Shown: positions 27,479-36,605, counted from the first letter of the stretch. The stretch: DNA of 64,000 nucleotides from Rhizobium binae (GCF_017357225.1 NZ_CP071604.1:1367001-1431000), one strand, 5' to 3'. Notes: a model not told the origin generated them from the letters alone. A program made the numbers and translations.

Positions 27479-28882
27479 ATGAAAGACTGGCATCCCGACC
27501 TGAGCCGCAGCAGCAGCCCGCGTTACATGGCGATCGCCGATCTGATCGAAATGGATCTGCGAAGCGGGCATCTGGCGGTCGGTGACCGGCTGCCGCCGCA
27601 GCGCGAACTTGCCAGACGGCTGAACGTCGATTTCACGACGGTGGCGAGAGGTTACGTCGAGGCGCAGAAGCGCGGTCTCGTGGATTCCCATGTCGGCCGA
27701 GGCACTTTCGTCACCGGCGCGGCGATCAAACACCGCCAGGACTGGGGCGCCGGCGCCGCACTCGACCCCCGGCGAGCGGCCGTCGTCGACTTCTCGATGA
27801 ACCTGCCGCCGGAACCTGACGATCCGGAACTGATCGCCCGTATGCGGGCGGGCATGTCGGCGGTGGCCGCAAATCTCATCCCGCTGCTGCGCTACCAGGG
27901 CTTCGGCGGCGGCGGCGTCGATAAGGATGCTGCCGCCGCCTGGCTCGGCCGCCGCGAAATCAACCCGTCTCAGGAACGGATCTTCGTCACGCCAGGTGCC
28001 CATCCGGCCATGCTGGCGATCTTCGGCCTGCTGGCGAAACCGGGCGAGACGGTGCTGTCGGAAATCATCACCTATCCCGGCATGCGCTCGATCGCCGCTC
28101 AGCTGCGGATCAACCTCGCCGGCCTGCCGATGGACGGGGACGGGATCCTGCCGGACGCATTTGCCAGCGCCTGCGAGCGGTTGAAGCCGAAGGCGCTCTA
28201 TCTCAATCCGACGCTGCAGAACCCGTTGACGTTGACGATTCCAACCGGCCGGCGTGCGGAAATCGCAGCCGTCGCCCGGAGATATCAGCTGCCGATCGTC
28301 GAGGACGATGCCTATGGCTTCATCCCAGAGCAAGGTCCGGCGCCGCTTGCGGCAATGGCGCCGGATTTGACGTGGCATATTGGCGGCCTGGCGAAATGCC
28401 TCGGCGCCGGCCTGCGCCTTGCCTATGTCGTGGCGCCCGATAGCAAGGCCGTATGGCCCTTCGTCAGCGCCATGCGCGCCAACAACGTCATGGCCTCGCC
28501 TTTGACCGTGGCGCTTGCCACCCGCTGGATCGAGGACGGCACGGCCGATGCGATCCTGCGCTTCATCCGCGCTGAGGCCTCGGCCCGCCAGCAGATAGTC
28601 GCCGCCATCCTGCCTGCCGGCAGCTACCGCGCCGATCCGATCAGCTTCAATATCTGGCTGCCGCTCGCCAATGGCTGGACCCGTTCCACCTTCGGCAGCC
28701 ATATGCGTTCCTCCGGCATCGGCGTCGTGGCAAGCGATGCCTTCACCGTCGAGGGCGCTGCCCCGGAAGCAGTGCGGGTCTGCCTTGGCGGCCCGATCAC
28801 CCGGGAGAGACTGCACGGCGCACTGGAATTCATGGCCCATGCGCTGGAAGGCCCGCCGGAGATGGCGGCTTCGTTCTTCTAA
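27479..28882 (+). CDS. MocR-type regulator: GntR DNA-binding domain fused to aminotransferase
   Basis: About 467 residues from the ATG at 27479 (MKDWHPDL); ATG codons at 27431 and 27461 would add up to 16 residues. The N-terminal GntR winged helix has GDRLPPQRELARRLNVDFTT (about 35-54). The rest is a class I aminotransferase fold, with the PLP-binding Lys in GGLAKCLGAGLRLAYV and the NPT, VEDDAYG motifs. MocR proteins use PLP-bound ligands to regulate vitamin B6, GABA or amino-acid genes. No obvious target lies beside it. Confidence 0.9.
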   Translation: MKDWHPDLSRSSSPRYMAIADLIEMDLRSGHLAVGDRLPPQRELARRLNVDFTTVARGYVEAQKRGLVDSHVGRGTFVTGAAIKHRQDWGAGAALDPRRAAVVDFSMNLPPEPDDPELIARMRAGMSAVAANLIPLLRYQGFGGGGVDKDAAAAWLGRREINPSQERIFVTPGAHPAMLAIFGLLAKPGETVLSEIITYPGMRSIAAQLRINLAGLPMDGDGILPDAFASACERLKPKALYLNPTLQNPLTLTIPTGRRAEIAAVARRYQLPIVEDDAYGFIPEQGPAPLAAMAPDLTWHIGGLAKCLGAGLRLAYVVAPDSKAVWPFVSAMRANNVMASPLTVALATRWIEDGTADAILRFIRAEASARQQIVAAILPAGSYRADPISFNIWLPLANGWTRSTFGSHMRSSGIGVVASDAFTVEGAAPEAVRVCLGGPITRERLHGALEFMAHALEGPPEMAASFF

Positions 28883-29097
28883 TCCTGGCAGCTTTACAGC
28901 GTGTCCTCAGGCAGGCCGCGAGTTTCGCCACCCTTCGATGATCTGCGGGACGTCTGCTGCTGCCGGCCGGCCGACGGAGATCTGCGGCATTCTGACAAAT
29001 TGACTGGCAATTGCCGTATAATGTAACTATATTGAATGCATACATTGGCGTGGCATTGATGGGTATTGAGCCGCGTGCCAGAGATGACGAGGTTATC

Positions 29098-29466
29098 ATG
29101 GATACCGAATATCCCCCGCTTCCTCCGATGCAGACTGGCGTCAGGGGACGCTGCCCGCGCTGCGGCCAGGGCCACATGTTCAAGGGCTTTCTGACGCTGC
29201 AGCCGCAATGCGCGGTTTGCGGCCTCGATTATGCCTTCGCCGATCCGGCTGACGGTCCGGCCTTTTTTGTGATCTGCTTCGCCTGCATACCGAGCGTGCT
29301 GCTCGGCGTCTGGCTGGAGGTGGCGTTTTCGGCGCCGATCTGGGTGCAGCTTCTGGTCACCGGGCCCTTCATGCTCGCCACCTGCATTCCACCGCTCAGG
29401 CCCTTGAAGGGCTGGTTGGTCGCCAGCCAGTATTTCTACAAGGCGGAAGAGGGCAAGCTCGCCTAA
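29098..29466 (+). CDS. DUF983 family zinc-ribbon membrane protein
   Basis: 122 residues from the ATG at 29098, preceded by GAGG. The N-terminal zinc ribbon has CPRCGQGHMFKGFL and a second pair CAVCGLDY (about residues 18-45). Two membrane helices follow. This matches DUF983 proteins, some of which are linked to respiratory oxidase genes, but here it stands alone. It converges on the LysR gene with 2 bases between stops. Confidence 0.88.
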   Translation: MDTEYPPLPPMQTGVRGRCPRCGQGHMFKGFLTLQPQCAVCGLDYAFADPADGPAFFVICFACIPSVLLGVWLEVAFSAPIWVQLLVTGPFMLATCIPPLRPLKGWLVASQYFYKAEEGKLA

Positions 29467-29468
29467 AT

Positions 29469-30362
29469 CTATTTCAGCGTCGCCCGCAGGCGTGGTGTGG
29501 CGAAGTCAAGGAGCGCCCGTAGCTTCAGCGGCACCAGCCCCTGCGAGGGGTAGACGAGGTGCACCGGCGCCGGCGGCGGTTCGAAATCGGTAAGCAGCGG
29601 CACCAACAGGCCCGCCGTCTCGGCGCCGGCCGCCTGATAGGAGAGCACCCGGGTGATGCCGAGGCCGGCGACGGCCGCATCGACCGCGGCCTCGGCGGTG
29701 TTGACGGCAAGCCGCGAGTGAATCGGCACGGCAAGGTCGCGTTTTCCCTCGCTGAATGTCCAGCTCCGCATCGAGGCCATGTTCTCGAAGGTGATGCAAT
29801 CATGAGCGGAAAGATCACCCGGCTGCCGGGGTGGGGCGTTCCGCGCCAGATAATCCGGGCTGGCATAGACGGTGCGGCGGATCGCGCCGAGCCGCGTCGC
29901 GATCAGGTTGCTGTCTACAAGGGTGCCGATCCTCAGCGCCAGGTCGATATGATCCTCGACGAGATTCGACAGCCGGTCGCCGAGCATCAGCCGCAGATTG
30001 ATCTCGGGATAAGCCTTCAGGAAATTCACCACGACAGGCAGGACGTGCAGCCGCCCGAAGACGATCGGCGCGGTCATTGTCAGTTCGCCCTTCGGCGCAC
30101 TGTATTCGCCGGCGGCCGTCCGTTCTGCCTCTTCCACCCGGTCAAGAATTTCCCGCGCCGCCTCGACATAGGAGCGCCCGGCCTCGGTCAGCGTGATCTT
30201 GCGGTTGCTTCTCTGCAGCAGTTTGGCGTGAAGATGGGTCTCAAGCTCGGAGACCTTGCGGCTGACGGTTGCCAGCGGTGAACGCAGATGCCGCGAGGCG
30301 GCCGACAGGCTGCCTTGTTCGACGACGGCAAGAAGCACGCGCATGGCGTCGAGGCGGTCCAT
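29469..30362 (-). CDS. LysR family transcriptional regulator
   Basis: 297 residues starting MDRLDAMRVLLAVVEQGSLS, a common LysR beginning. The helix-turn-helix is SAASRHLRSPLATVSRKVSE, followed by LETHLHAKLLQRSNRKI. The effector domain continues to the end. It is divergent from a glutathione transferase gene, and the intergenic region carries two LysR-type inverted repeats, so it probably regulates that gene and perhaps those following it. Confidence 0.9.
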   Translation of the reverse strand: MDRLDAMRVLLAVVEQGSLSAASRHLRSPLATVSRKVSELETHLHAKLLQRSNRKITLTEAGRSYVEAAREILDRVEEAERTAAGEYSAPKGELTMTAPIVFGRLHVLPVVVNFLKAYPEINLRLMLGDRLSNLVEDHIDLALRIGTLVDSNLIATRLGAIRRTVYASPDYLARNAPPRQPGDLSAHDCITFENMASMRSWTFSEGKRDLAVPIHSRLAVNTAEAAVDAAVAGLGITRVLSYQAAGAETAGLLVPLLTDFEPPPAPVHLVYPSQGLVPLKLRALLDFATPRLRATLK

Positions 30363-30369
30363 TTTATCC

Positions 30370-30426
30370 TTCCAATAATTGGGAACAGGCCTTCCAGATT
30401 ACCATCCTATTGCAGTTGATTGGAAG
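30370..30426. promoter_or_regulatory. LysR-type binding sites between the LysR and GST genes
   Basis: TTCCAATAATTGGGAA (30370-30385) is a near-perfect inverted repeat. A second widely spaced pair is CTTCCA (30391-30396) and TGGAAG (30421-30426). They share the TTCCA/TGGAA half-site and lie between the divergent starts, which fits a two-site LysR promoter. Confidence 0.6.
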
Positions 30427-30520
30427 GCAGTAAATTCCTCCGCAGATGGTTGGAAACGGTCATCGCCGGCAAGGCCGCTGCCTTGCTCCCGCCGCCCCAT
30501 CAGACACAAGAGGAACCGTC

Positions 30521-31132
30521 ATGAAACTCTATTATCATCCGCTGTCCGGCCATTCGCACCGAGTTCACCTGTTCCTGTCGCTGCTCGGCGTGCCTTACGA
30601 ACTGGTCGAGGTCGACCTGGCTGCCGGCGCTCACAAGGCTCCGGAATTCCTGGAGCTCAATGCCTTTGGCCAGGTGCCGGTACTCGACGACGATGGAACG
30701 ATCATTTCCGATTCCTCTGCCATCCTCGTCTATCTCGCACGCAAATTTGGCCGCACCGACTGGCTGCCGGACGACATTCTGACGGCCGCGCGGATTCAGA
30801 AATGGCTCTCGGTCGCCGCGGGCGAGATCGCCTACGGACCTTGCGCCGCCCGTCTGGTCACCGTCTTCGGTTCCAATTTTCGTGCCGACGAGGTGATTGC
30901 CCGGGCGCACCGCATTCTCGCGCTGGTCGAGACGGAACTTTCCGGCCGCGCCTTCCTGCTCGGCGACAATCCGACGATCGCCGATATCGCGCTTTACAGC
31001 TACATCGCCAATGCGCCAGAGGGCAATGTCGACATCTCGTCCTATCGGGCCGTGATCGCGTGGCTTGCCCGCATCGAGGCGCTGCCGGGTTTCGTCGGCT
31101 TCCGCAAGACCAAGATCGGTCTAGCCGCATAA
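30521..31132 (+). CDS. Glutathione S-transferase
   Basis: 203 residues from the ATG at 30521, after AGAGGAA. The thioredoxin-like N-terminal domain (1-80) has [12 protein letters not shown] with the candidate catalytic Ser, then [10 protein letters not shown] and the glutathione-binding [11 protein letters not shown]. The helical C-terminal domain contains [15 protein letters not shown]. It conjugates glutathione to electrophiles or reduces peroxides in the cytosol. It is divergent from a LysR gene and followed within 43 bases by a PNPOx-like gene, a probable two-gene operon. Confidence 0.92.
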   Translation: MKLYYHPLSGHSHRVHLFLSLLGVPYELVEVDLAAGAHKAPEFLELNAFGQVPVLDDDGTIISDSSAILVYLARKFGRTDWLPDDILTAARIQKWLSVAAGEIAYGPCAARLVTVFGSNFRADEVIARAHRILALVETELSGRAFLLGDNPTIADIALYSYIANAPEGNVDISSYRAVIAWLARIEALPGFVGFRKTKIGLAA

Positions 31133-31171
31133 AGATCCGTCCCGGTCAAAAATCGCGCCTGAAAGGAGGCC

Positions 31172-32107
31172 GTGATGCTGAAGCAATCCGGAGAAGATGC
31201 CGCATCGCCCTGGCATAGGGGTGAACTAGAAATGCAGCGCAGTCTCGGCGTCGTCGAGCGCATGGACGGGCCGGGGCGGAATTTCGTCCGCAAGGCGATG
31301 CCCGAGCAGCACCGCGCCTTCTTCCCGATGCTGCCTTTCGTGGTGCTCGGCGCGGTGGATGCGAAGGGCGACGTCTGGGCGACGGTGCGGGCCGCGCAGC
31401 CGGGTTTCATGTCCTCGCCGGACCCCGAGACGCTTGAGGTCCGCCTGCCGCGCGAGCCGGCCGATCCTGCCGATGCCGGCATGGAGGATGGCGCCGCCAT
31501 CGCCATGCTCGGCATTCAGCTCGAAACCCGGCGGCGCAACCGGCTGAACGGTGTGATCGGCAGGACGGATGCCGGCGCCTTTCGCTTGCGCGTCGGCCAG
31601 AGCTTCGGTAATTGCCCGCAATATATCCAGCCGCGCGCTGCCGCCTTCGTCCGCGATCCCGCTCTGCCGACCACGCTGCCGCCGCTGCGTTTCCATGAGT
31701 TCGACGCGCGCGCGCGGCGGATGGTCGAGAGCGCCGATACGTTTTTCGTCGCTTCCTATGTCGACCGCGAGAATGGCGAACGCCAGGTCGACGTCTCCCA
31801 TCGCGGCGGCTATGCCGGCTTCGTGCATCTCGGCGCCGATGGCGCGCTGACGGTTCCCGACTTTGCCGGCAATCGCTTCTTCAACACGCTCGGCAATTTC
31901 CTGGTCAATCCGAAGGCCGGGCTGGTCTTCATCGATTTCGAAACCGGCGACGTTCTTCAAATGACCGGCAGGGTCGAGGTGCTGCTCGATTCGCCCGAGA
32001 TTGCCGCCTTTCCCAAGGCGGAAAGGCTTTGGCGCTTCACGCCCGTAAACATTGTGCTTCGCCCGGATGCCCTGCCGTTGCGGTGGAATCGGCGCTCCGA
32101 CGTGTAA
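31172..32107 (+). CDS. Pyridoxamine-5'-phosphate-oxidase-like flavin protein
   Basis: 311 residues starting at GTG 31172 (next codon ATG), with GAAAGGAGG just upstream. Two split-barrel regions are recognised: the first around PMLPFVVLGAVDAKGDVWAT, the second around ADTFFVASYVDRENGERQVD with RGGYAGFVHLGADG and GNFLVNPKAGLVFIDF. These match large PNPOx-family FMN proteins, often fused to ferredoxin reductases in other bacteria. It follows the glutathione transferase gene in the same direction and probably acts in the same detoxification response. Confidence 0.85.
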   Translation: MMLKQSGEDAASPWHRGELEMQRSLGVVERMDGPGRNFVRKAMPEQHRAFFPMLPFVVLGAVDAKGDVWATVRAAQPGFMSSPDPETLEVRLPREPADPADAGMEDGAAIAMLGIQLETRRRNRLNGVIGRTDAGAFRLRVGQSFGNCPQYIQPRAAAFVRDPALPTTLPPLRFHEFDARARRMVESADTFFVASYVDRENGERQVDVSHRGGYAGFVHLGADGALTVPDFAGNRFFNTLGNFLVNPKAGLVFIDFETGDVLQMTGRVEVLLDSPEIAAFPKAERLWRFTPVNIVLRPDALPLRWNRRSDV

Positions 32108-32142
32108 GCTCGAGCGCCGCCCGCTGCAGCCTTGCAAATTGT

Positions 32143-32175
32143 GTACCGATCAGTAAACTGATAACCAATCAGTAC
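32143..32175. promoter_or_regulatory. Probable TetR operator upstream of the DUF1348 gene
   Basis: ATCAGTAAACTGAT (32149-32162) is a perfect 6-2-6 inverted repeat. A third half-site AATCAGTAC follows, and GTAC bounds the 33-base stretch at both ends. It lies immediately upstream of a small gene followed by a TetR gene and could overlap the promoter of both. Confidence 0.65.
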
Positions 32176-32185
32176 GGGAAATGTC

Positions 32186-32647
32186 ATGTCCAGCCTTGTT
32201 CCGCCTTTCACCTTCGAGACCGCCACGCAGAAAGTCCGTCTTGCCGAGGACGGCTGGAACAGCCGCGATCCCCAGCGCGTCTCGCTCGTCTATACGCCGG
32301 ACAGCCGCTGGCGGAACCGCTCTGAATTCGTCACCGGCCGCGCCGAGATCGTCGCTTTTCTCACGCGCAAATGGGCCAAGGAGCTTGACTACCGACTGAT
32401 CAAGGAGATCTGGGCCTTCACCGACAATCGCATTGCCGTGCGCTTTGCCTATGAATGGCACGATGACAGCGGCAACTGGTTCCGCTCTTACGGCAACGAG
32501 AACTGGGAATTCGATGCGGCCGGTTTGATGCAGCGCCGTTTTGCCTGCATCAACGATCTGCCGATCCGGGAAACGGAGCGCAAATACCACTGGCCCCTCG
32601 GCCGACGGCCGGACGATCATCCCGGTTTGACCGAGCTCGGCCTCTAA
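32186..32647 (+). CDS. DUF1348 family NTF2-like protein
   Basis: 153 residues that fit the DUF1348 family: [19 protein letters not shown], then [20 protein letters not shown], and [20 protein letters not shown]. The NTF2-like fold is shared with SnoaL proteins. The function is unknown. The gene is preceded by an operator-like palindrome and followed 20 bases later by a TetR gene, so the two probably form one autoregulated operon. Confidence 0.9.
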   Translation: MSSLVPPFTFETATQKVRLAEDGWNSRDPQRVSLVYTPDSRWRNRSEFVTGRAEIVAFLTRKWAKELDYRLIKEIWAFTDNRIAVRFAYEWHDDSGNWFRSYGNENWEFDAAGLMQRRFACINDLPIRETERKYHWPLGRRPDDHPGLTELGL

Positions 32648-32667
32648 AACAGGAAGAATTCAAGCCG

Positions 32668-33228
32668 GTGAAGACCGTCTATGAACGCGCCGACATCGTG
32701 CCGCTGCTCGCGGAAATCTTCCGCGAGCTCGGCTATGAGGGCGCCACGCTCAGCCGAATCACCGAACGCACCGGCATCGGCAAGGGCAGCCTTTATCACT
32801 TCTTCCCGGGTGGCAAGGAGGAGATGGCCGGCGCCGTGCTTGCCGATATCGATGCCTGGTTCGACGCGGCGGTCTATCGGCCGTTGCGCAATGACGATGC
32901 CCGTCAGGCGATCGCGGCAATGTGGGCGAATGTGAATGATTACTTCCGCTCCGGCCGCCGTATCTGCCTCGTCGGCGCCTTCGCGCTCGACGACACGCGC
33001 GAGCGGTTTTCCCGAGCGATCGGCGATTATTTCATTCGCTGGATCGACGCGTTGCGATCGGCGCTGATGCGGGCCGGCTGTGTCGAGGAGGAGGCGCAAA
33101 CGCTGGCCGAGGAAGGCGTCTGCGGCATTCAAGGGGCGCTGGTGCTGTCGCGCGCGCTCGCAGATGAAACGGTCTTCATCCGGTCGGTGGAAACCCTGGC
33201 GAAGCGGCTTGGGGCCGCAACGCGATGA
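32668..33228 (+). CDS. TetR family transcriptional regulator
   Basis: 186 residues from a GTG at 32668, with AGGAAG upstream. The helix-turn-helix is SRITERTGIGKGSLYHFFPG (about residues 30-49), as in TetR proteins of the YxaF/LmrA kind. The C-terminal helices have the YcdC-like pattern EEEAQTLAEEGVCGIQGALV. It probably represses the DUF1348 gene and itself through the palindrome at 32143-32175. Confidence 0.9.
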   Translation: MKTVYERADIVPLLAEIFRELGYEGATLSRITERTGIGKGSLYHFFPGGKEEMAGAVLADIDAWFDAAVYRPLRNDDARQAIAAMWANVNDYFRSGRRICLVGAFALDDTRERFSRAIGDYFIRWIDALRSALMRAGCVEEEAQTLAEEGVCGIQGALVLSRALADETVFIRSVETLAKRLGAATR

Positions 33229-33266
33229 GGGCAGCCCTTACATCCGCGCCGCTTTGCCTGTATTTC

Positions 33267-33398
33267 TCACCGCTGCTGTTGAGGCTGCCGGGTCGGGCGG
33301 GTGTTCTCTCGTTCAACGCGAATCTGGCGCCATTCATTTTCCATCTGGTCGACGACATGCTGGGGAATGGTGGCTTGCGGAGTGGCGGGCGTCTGCAT
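33267..33398 (-). CDS. Possible small protein of 43 residues
   Basis: The ATG at 33398 follows AAGAGGAGAC, a strong ribosome-binding site. The product is hydrophilic, starting MQTPATPQATIPQHVVDQME and ending in a basic Gln-rich tail. It has one predicted helix and no membrane segment. A short conserved protein is plausible, but length and composition leave doubt. Confidence 0.5.
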   Translation of the reverse strand: MQTPATPQATIPQHVVDQMENEWRQIRVERENTRPTRQPQQQR

Positions 33399-33566
33399 CG
33401 GAAGTCTCCTCTTGCGGTGGTAGGGCTTCGGGACAAGGAAATGCATCGCACAAGACAAAAGCCGTGTAAATCAGGGGCTTAGACACTTCAAACGATTAAG
33501 TTGATTTTAATCGATTAAGACGGTTTTAACCACGAGATTCCCGGGAAGCGCGGTATGGTTGTCCAC

Positions 33567-34199
33567 ATGGATCGGATGTTCTTTTTTGATGCGGTTCGCG
33601 ACGGGCTATTCAAAGGAGAGCTAACTCAGCCTCAGGTGGAGGGCATCACCGCGATTCTCGACGCCTGGGAAAGGCGGTTCGCGCCTGCCGACCGCCGATG
33701 GCTGGCCTATATCCTCGCCACCGCTTACCACGAGACTGCCTATACGATGCAGCCGGTCCGCGAGACGTTGGCGCAATCCGATGCCCGCGCGGTCGAGATC
33801 CTCGAGGCGGCCTTTGCCACCGGCCGGCTCTCCTGGGTAAGGACGCCCTACTGGCGGCCGGACCAGGACGGCCGCTGCTGGCTGGGGCGCGGTCTGGTGC
33901 AACTCACCCACAAGCGGAATTACGAGGCGATGAGCGCGTTGACCGGCATCGATCTCGTTGCCGATCCCGACCGGGCGATGGAGATGGATGCGGCGGTGAC
34001 GATCCTGATCGAAGGCATGCTGCAGGGCAGCTTCACCGGCCACAAACTTGCCGATCACCTGAATGCGACGACCGAGGACTGGGTCAATGCGCGCCGCATC
34101 GTCAATGGCACCGACCGGGCCGAGAAGCTCGCTGGCTACGCCAAGGCCTTCCATGCGGCAATGCGTCCGGATGCCGCGCAGGGCAGGCCGCGCGATTGA
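33567..34199 (+). CDS. Lysin-like protein, probable GH19-type muramidase/chitinase fold
   Basis: 210 residues from the ATG at 33567 (MDRMFFFDAVRDGLFKG); an in-frame ATG at 33555 is also possible. ILATAYHETAYTMQPVRE holds a likely catalytic Glu. RPDQDGRCWLGRGLVQLTHKRNYEAM resembles the second half of GH19 and phage endolysin domains (here RPDQDGRCWLGRGLVQLTHK, then RNYEAM). No signal peptide is present, as in phage lysins that depend on holins. No other phage gene lies nearby, so it may be a domesticated lysin. Confidence 0.72.
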   Translation: MDRMFFFDAVRDGLFKGELTQPQVEGITAILDAWERRFAPADRRWLAYILATAYHETAYTMQPVRETLAQSDARAVEILEAAFATGRLSWVRTPYWRPDQDGRCWLGRGLVQLTHKRNYEAMSALTGIDLVADPDRAMEMDAAVTILIEGMLQGSFTGHKLADHLNATTEDWVNARRIVNGTDRAEKLAGYAKAFHAAMRPDAAQGRPRD

Positions 34200-34259
34200 A
34201 GGCCAGGAGCGCACATGTTATCGCGCGGCTGACCTTTGAAATCTGACAGGAGCTTCCGC

Positions 34260-34565
34260 GTGATCCGCCACATCGTCTTCTTCACCGTGCAGGAGGAACA
34301 TCTGGAGGAGGTAAGGGCCGGGCTTTCGATCCTGACCGCCATTCCGCACGCGCGGCTCTTGGAAATCGGCACCAACGTGAAGACCGATCAGCTGGGTACC
34401 GAGATTGATCTTGTCGTCTACGGCGAGTTCGATGACGAGGCGGCTCTCGCCGCCTATAAGGCGCATCCCGATTATCAGCGCTCGATCGAGCGTGTTCGGC
34501 CGCTGCGGGAAAAGCGCATTGCCGCGGACTACGACAGCCGCGCGGCGGTGACGCGGCCGCTCTGA
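34260..34565 (+). CDS. Dabb (stress-responsive A/B barrel) domain protein
   Basis: 101 residues from a GTG at 34260 preceded by AGGAG; the first residues, IRHIVFFTV, are the standard Dabb start. The ferredoxin-like alpha/beta barrel pattern continues through DLVVYGEFDDEAALAAYKAH with the conserved YxxHPxH-like YKAHPDY. Homologues are small dimeric proteins linked to stress or polyketide cyclisation. It lies 60 bases after the lysin-like gene. Confidence 0.88.
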   Translation: MIRHIVFFTVQEEHLEEVRAGLSILTAIPHARLLEIGTNVKTDQLGTEIDLVVYGEFDDEAALAAYKAHPDYQRSIERVRPLREKRIAADYDSRAAVTRPL

Positions 34566-34752
34566 ATCGGCAGCCCTCGGCTGCCGGCCATTGTTTCGCT
34601 GAAATTTCAAAGAGATAAGCAGCTTTCCGGACTCGGGGGCGCCGGATGTTGAATGCAGCCTGAGCCACCGGACCCAACTTTCGAAAAATTGGCGGCAAAC
34701 GATTCAAAAGATTCGTCAAACGCGACGGTTCATGCGTCAGCGGAAGACGGCG

Positions 34753-36015
34753 TCATGAAGGGGCAGGACTCGGCTGCGTTGCCCGCGCACCGCGCACCAG
34801 CGTCATAAGCATCAGCACCAGGGTGAGAGACAGGGCGGCAAGAACGGCAGCGGCGAAAAGCGCCGGGCCGGTGCCGGCGCGGTCGAGGATGGCGGTGAAG
34901 ACGACTGGGGCGATCGCATTGGCGAGGTTCTGCGGCAGCGACAGCCGCGCCGATTGCAGGCCGAATTCGCGCGGCGAAAACAAGGCGAGCGGCAGAAGTG
35001 CGCGGGCGACGGTCATGACGCCGGAGCCGAAGCCATAGAGCAGGACAAAGCTGACGAGCAGCGGCGTCGACGGACTGGCGGCCAGCATCATCAGGAAGCT
35101 AACCAGCATCAGGCCGATGCCCATGGCGGCGCTGACGATGGGATTGCCGCGCCGGCCGAGCAGCATGTCGAGGAAACGCGCCGAGATCCCGAGCACGCCG
35201 CGGGCCGAGCCGAGCTGCAGCGCGAAGGTCGGCGAGGCGCCGGACTGGCGGAAGATCTCGAGCAGCGAGGGCGAGATGCCGAAGGTGATGAAGGTGGTGA
35301 TGGTCGTCGCCGCGGCAATCAGCAGGAAGGCCTTGCGCTGCGCCGGCTTCGACAGCGGCCCCGGGGCGATGTCGGCTTTCCCGCCGTCGATGTGGGCCGC
35401 GATCGGCTTCGGCAGGGCGAAAAGATGCAGCGGCAGGCATATGAAGAATTGCAGGCCTGCGCAGACGAGGAAGGTGAAGCGCCAGCCGACGGTTTCGTTG
35501 AGCAGGCTGAGGACCGGCCAGAAGATGGCGCTCGAAAGCCCGGTGAACAGCATCAGCACGGCAATGACCCCCTTTCCGTTCATCCCTTCGCGCTCGACGA
35601 CGGCGGTATAGGCGGGCGCCGACAGGCCGAGCGCGCCACCGGCGCCGATCACGATCCACGCGGCGGCGTAGAGAATGACGCCGTTGGCGGCGGCGAGCAG
35701 ACTGAGGCCGATGGCAAAGGTCAGGGAAGCCGCCGAAAGCACCCGAGCCGCACCATAACGGCCAAGCCAGCGGCCGGTCGCAGGGCCGACGATGGCGCTG
35801 ACCGTCATCATGATCGTCAGCCCGGCAAACGCCACCTCGTTCGCCATGCCGAGGTCCGGCGCCACGATACGGCCCATCACCCCGAGCATGTCGAAGGTGG
35901 TACCCCAGCCGACCAGCTGGGTAATGGCGAGCACGAAGACCGTCTGCGCCGAGCGGAAGCGGAAGGAGTTTGGCATTGGTGCTGAAAGGGCTGAATGCGG
36001 GAGCCGCAAGGACAT
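34753..36015 (-). CDS. MFS transporter, 12 membrane helices
   Basis: 420 residues (407 if it starts at the inner Met at 35976) with about 12 hydrophobic helices and a cytoplasmic loop after helix 6 with KPIAAHIDGGKADIAPGPLS. TGRWLGRYGAARVL is the motif A equivalent. The N-terminal TQLVGWGTTFDMLGVMGRI is typical of a proteobacterial MFS group with unknown substrate. There is no regulator beside it. Confidence 0.85.
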   Translation of the reverse strand: MSLRLPHSALSAPMPNSFRFRSAQTVFVLAITQLVGWGTTFDMLGVMGRIVAPDLGMANEVAFAGLTIMMTVSAIVGPATGRWLGRYGAARVLSAASLTFAIGLSLLAAANGVILYAAAWIVIGAGGALGLSAPAYTAVVEREGMNGKGVIAVLMLFTGLSSAIFWPVLSLLNETVGWRFTFLVCAGLQFFICLPLHLFALPKPIAAHIDGGKADIAPGPLSKPAQRKAFLLIAAATTITTFITFGISPSLLEIFRQSGASPTFALQLGSARGVLGISARFLDMLLGRRGNPIVSAAMGIGLMLVSFLMMLAASPSTPLLVSFVLLYGFGSGVMTVARALLPLALFSPREFGLQSARLSLPQNLANAIAPVVFTAILDRAGTGPALFAAAVLAALSLTLVLMLMTLVRGARATQPSPAPS

Positions 36016-36302
36016 AACAGGTTCAATCAGCCGGTAAAAGCTGTGATTGCAATTCCCGGCAGCCCGCCGCGCCCGGGCTTGACCCCAGCATCCACTCCGA
36101 GCTTTCCGTATACGTCTGGTGCCGAAGACTTTTCCCGCGCGCAGAAGGCCGCCGCGGCAACGGTTTTCAGCAACTGACGCCGCCTGTCGCCAACAGTCGA
36201 GAACGGTTCTAAGCGCCCTGTATTACAACGCATTCATTTGCCATTCAGGTCGCGTGAGTACATAGTCGCAGCAAGTTGGAACTACCCTTGAAAGCATAGC
36301 AC
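36016..36302. other. Spacer between the MFS gene and feuN
   Basis: 287 bases with no gene I can support. The stretch GGGCTTGACCCCAGCATCCA (36075-36094) resembles a dispersed intergenic repeat of alphaproteobacteria. Short open frames on both strands here have repeat-like translations. The promoter of the feuNPQ genes is expected near the right end. Confidence 0.35.
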
Positions 36303-36551
36303 ATGGCCTTTCCTCTGAGCGTCGCAGTAGTGGCCGCCGGACTGGTGGTATCGGCGCCCTCACCGGACGGCGCGGGCACCCTCGTCCTGCGCGTGGCGGG
36401 CGATTGCAGCGCCGCCGCAGCCCAGGTCGTCGAGCAGACGGGCGGCCAGCTGCTGTCCGTGCAACCGTTGGGCGATAGCTGCATCATCACCGTTCTCGTG
36501 TCGGGCAACGGCCAGCGTCCGCGCAAGGTGACGGTAAAGGTTCCGATGTAG
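36303..36551 (+). CDS. feuN: Small periplasmic regulator FeuN
   Basis: 82 residues with an N-terminal signal sequence (FPLSVAVVAAGLVVSA). The mature part has two cysteines (about C35 and C60) that could form a disulfide. It lies just upstream of feuP. In S. meliloti a small periplasmic protein FeuN of about this size, at the same place, restrains the FeuQ kinase. The match in size, export signal and position supports the name; sequence identity to the known protein was not checked. The start ATG has no strong ribosome-binding site. Confidence 0.72.
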   Translation: MAFPLSVAVVAAGLVVSAPSPDGAGTLVLRVAGDCSAAAAQVVEQTGGQLLSVQPLGDSCIITVLVSGNGQRPRKVTVKVPM

Positions 36552-36605
36552 GCGGAATCGGTCTATTCAGAACATGATCGATTTGAAGCGGACGAAGGTG
36601 GACCG

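Noticed and set aside
34954..35985. 343-codon frame antisense to the MFS gene
   Set aside because: The product is a run of Glu, Gly, Arg and Asp repeats with no fold; the opposite strand encodes a clear transporter.
35995..36233. Short frames on both strands upstream of feuN
   Set aside because: Their translations look like those of dispersed intergenic repeats and they lack ribosome-binding sites.
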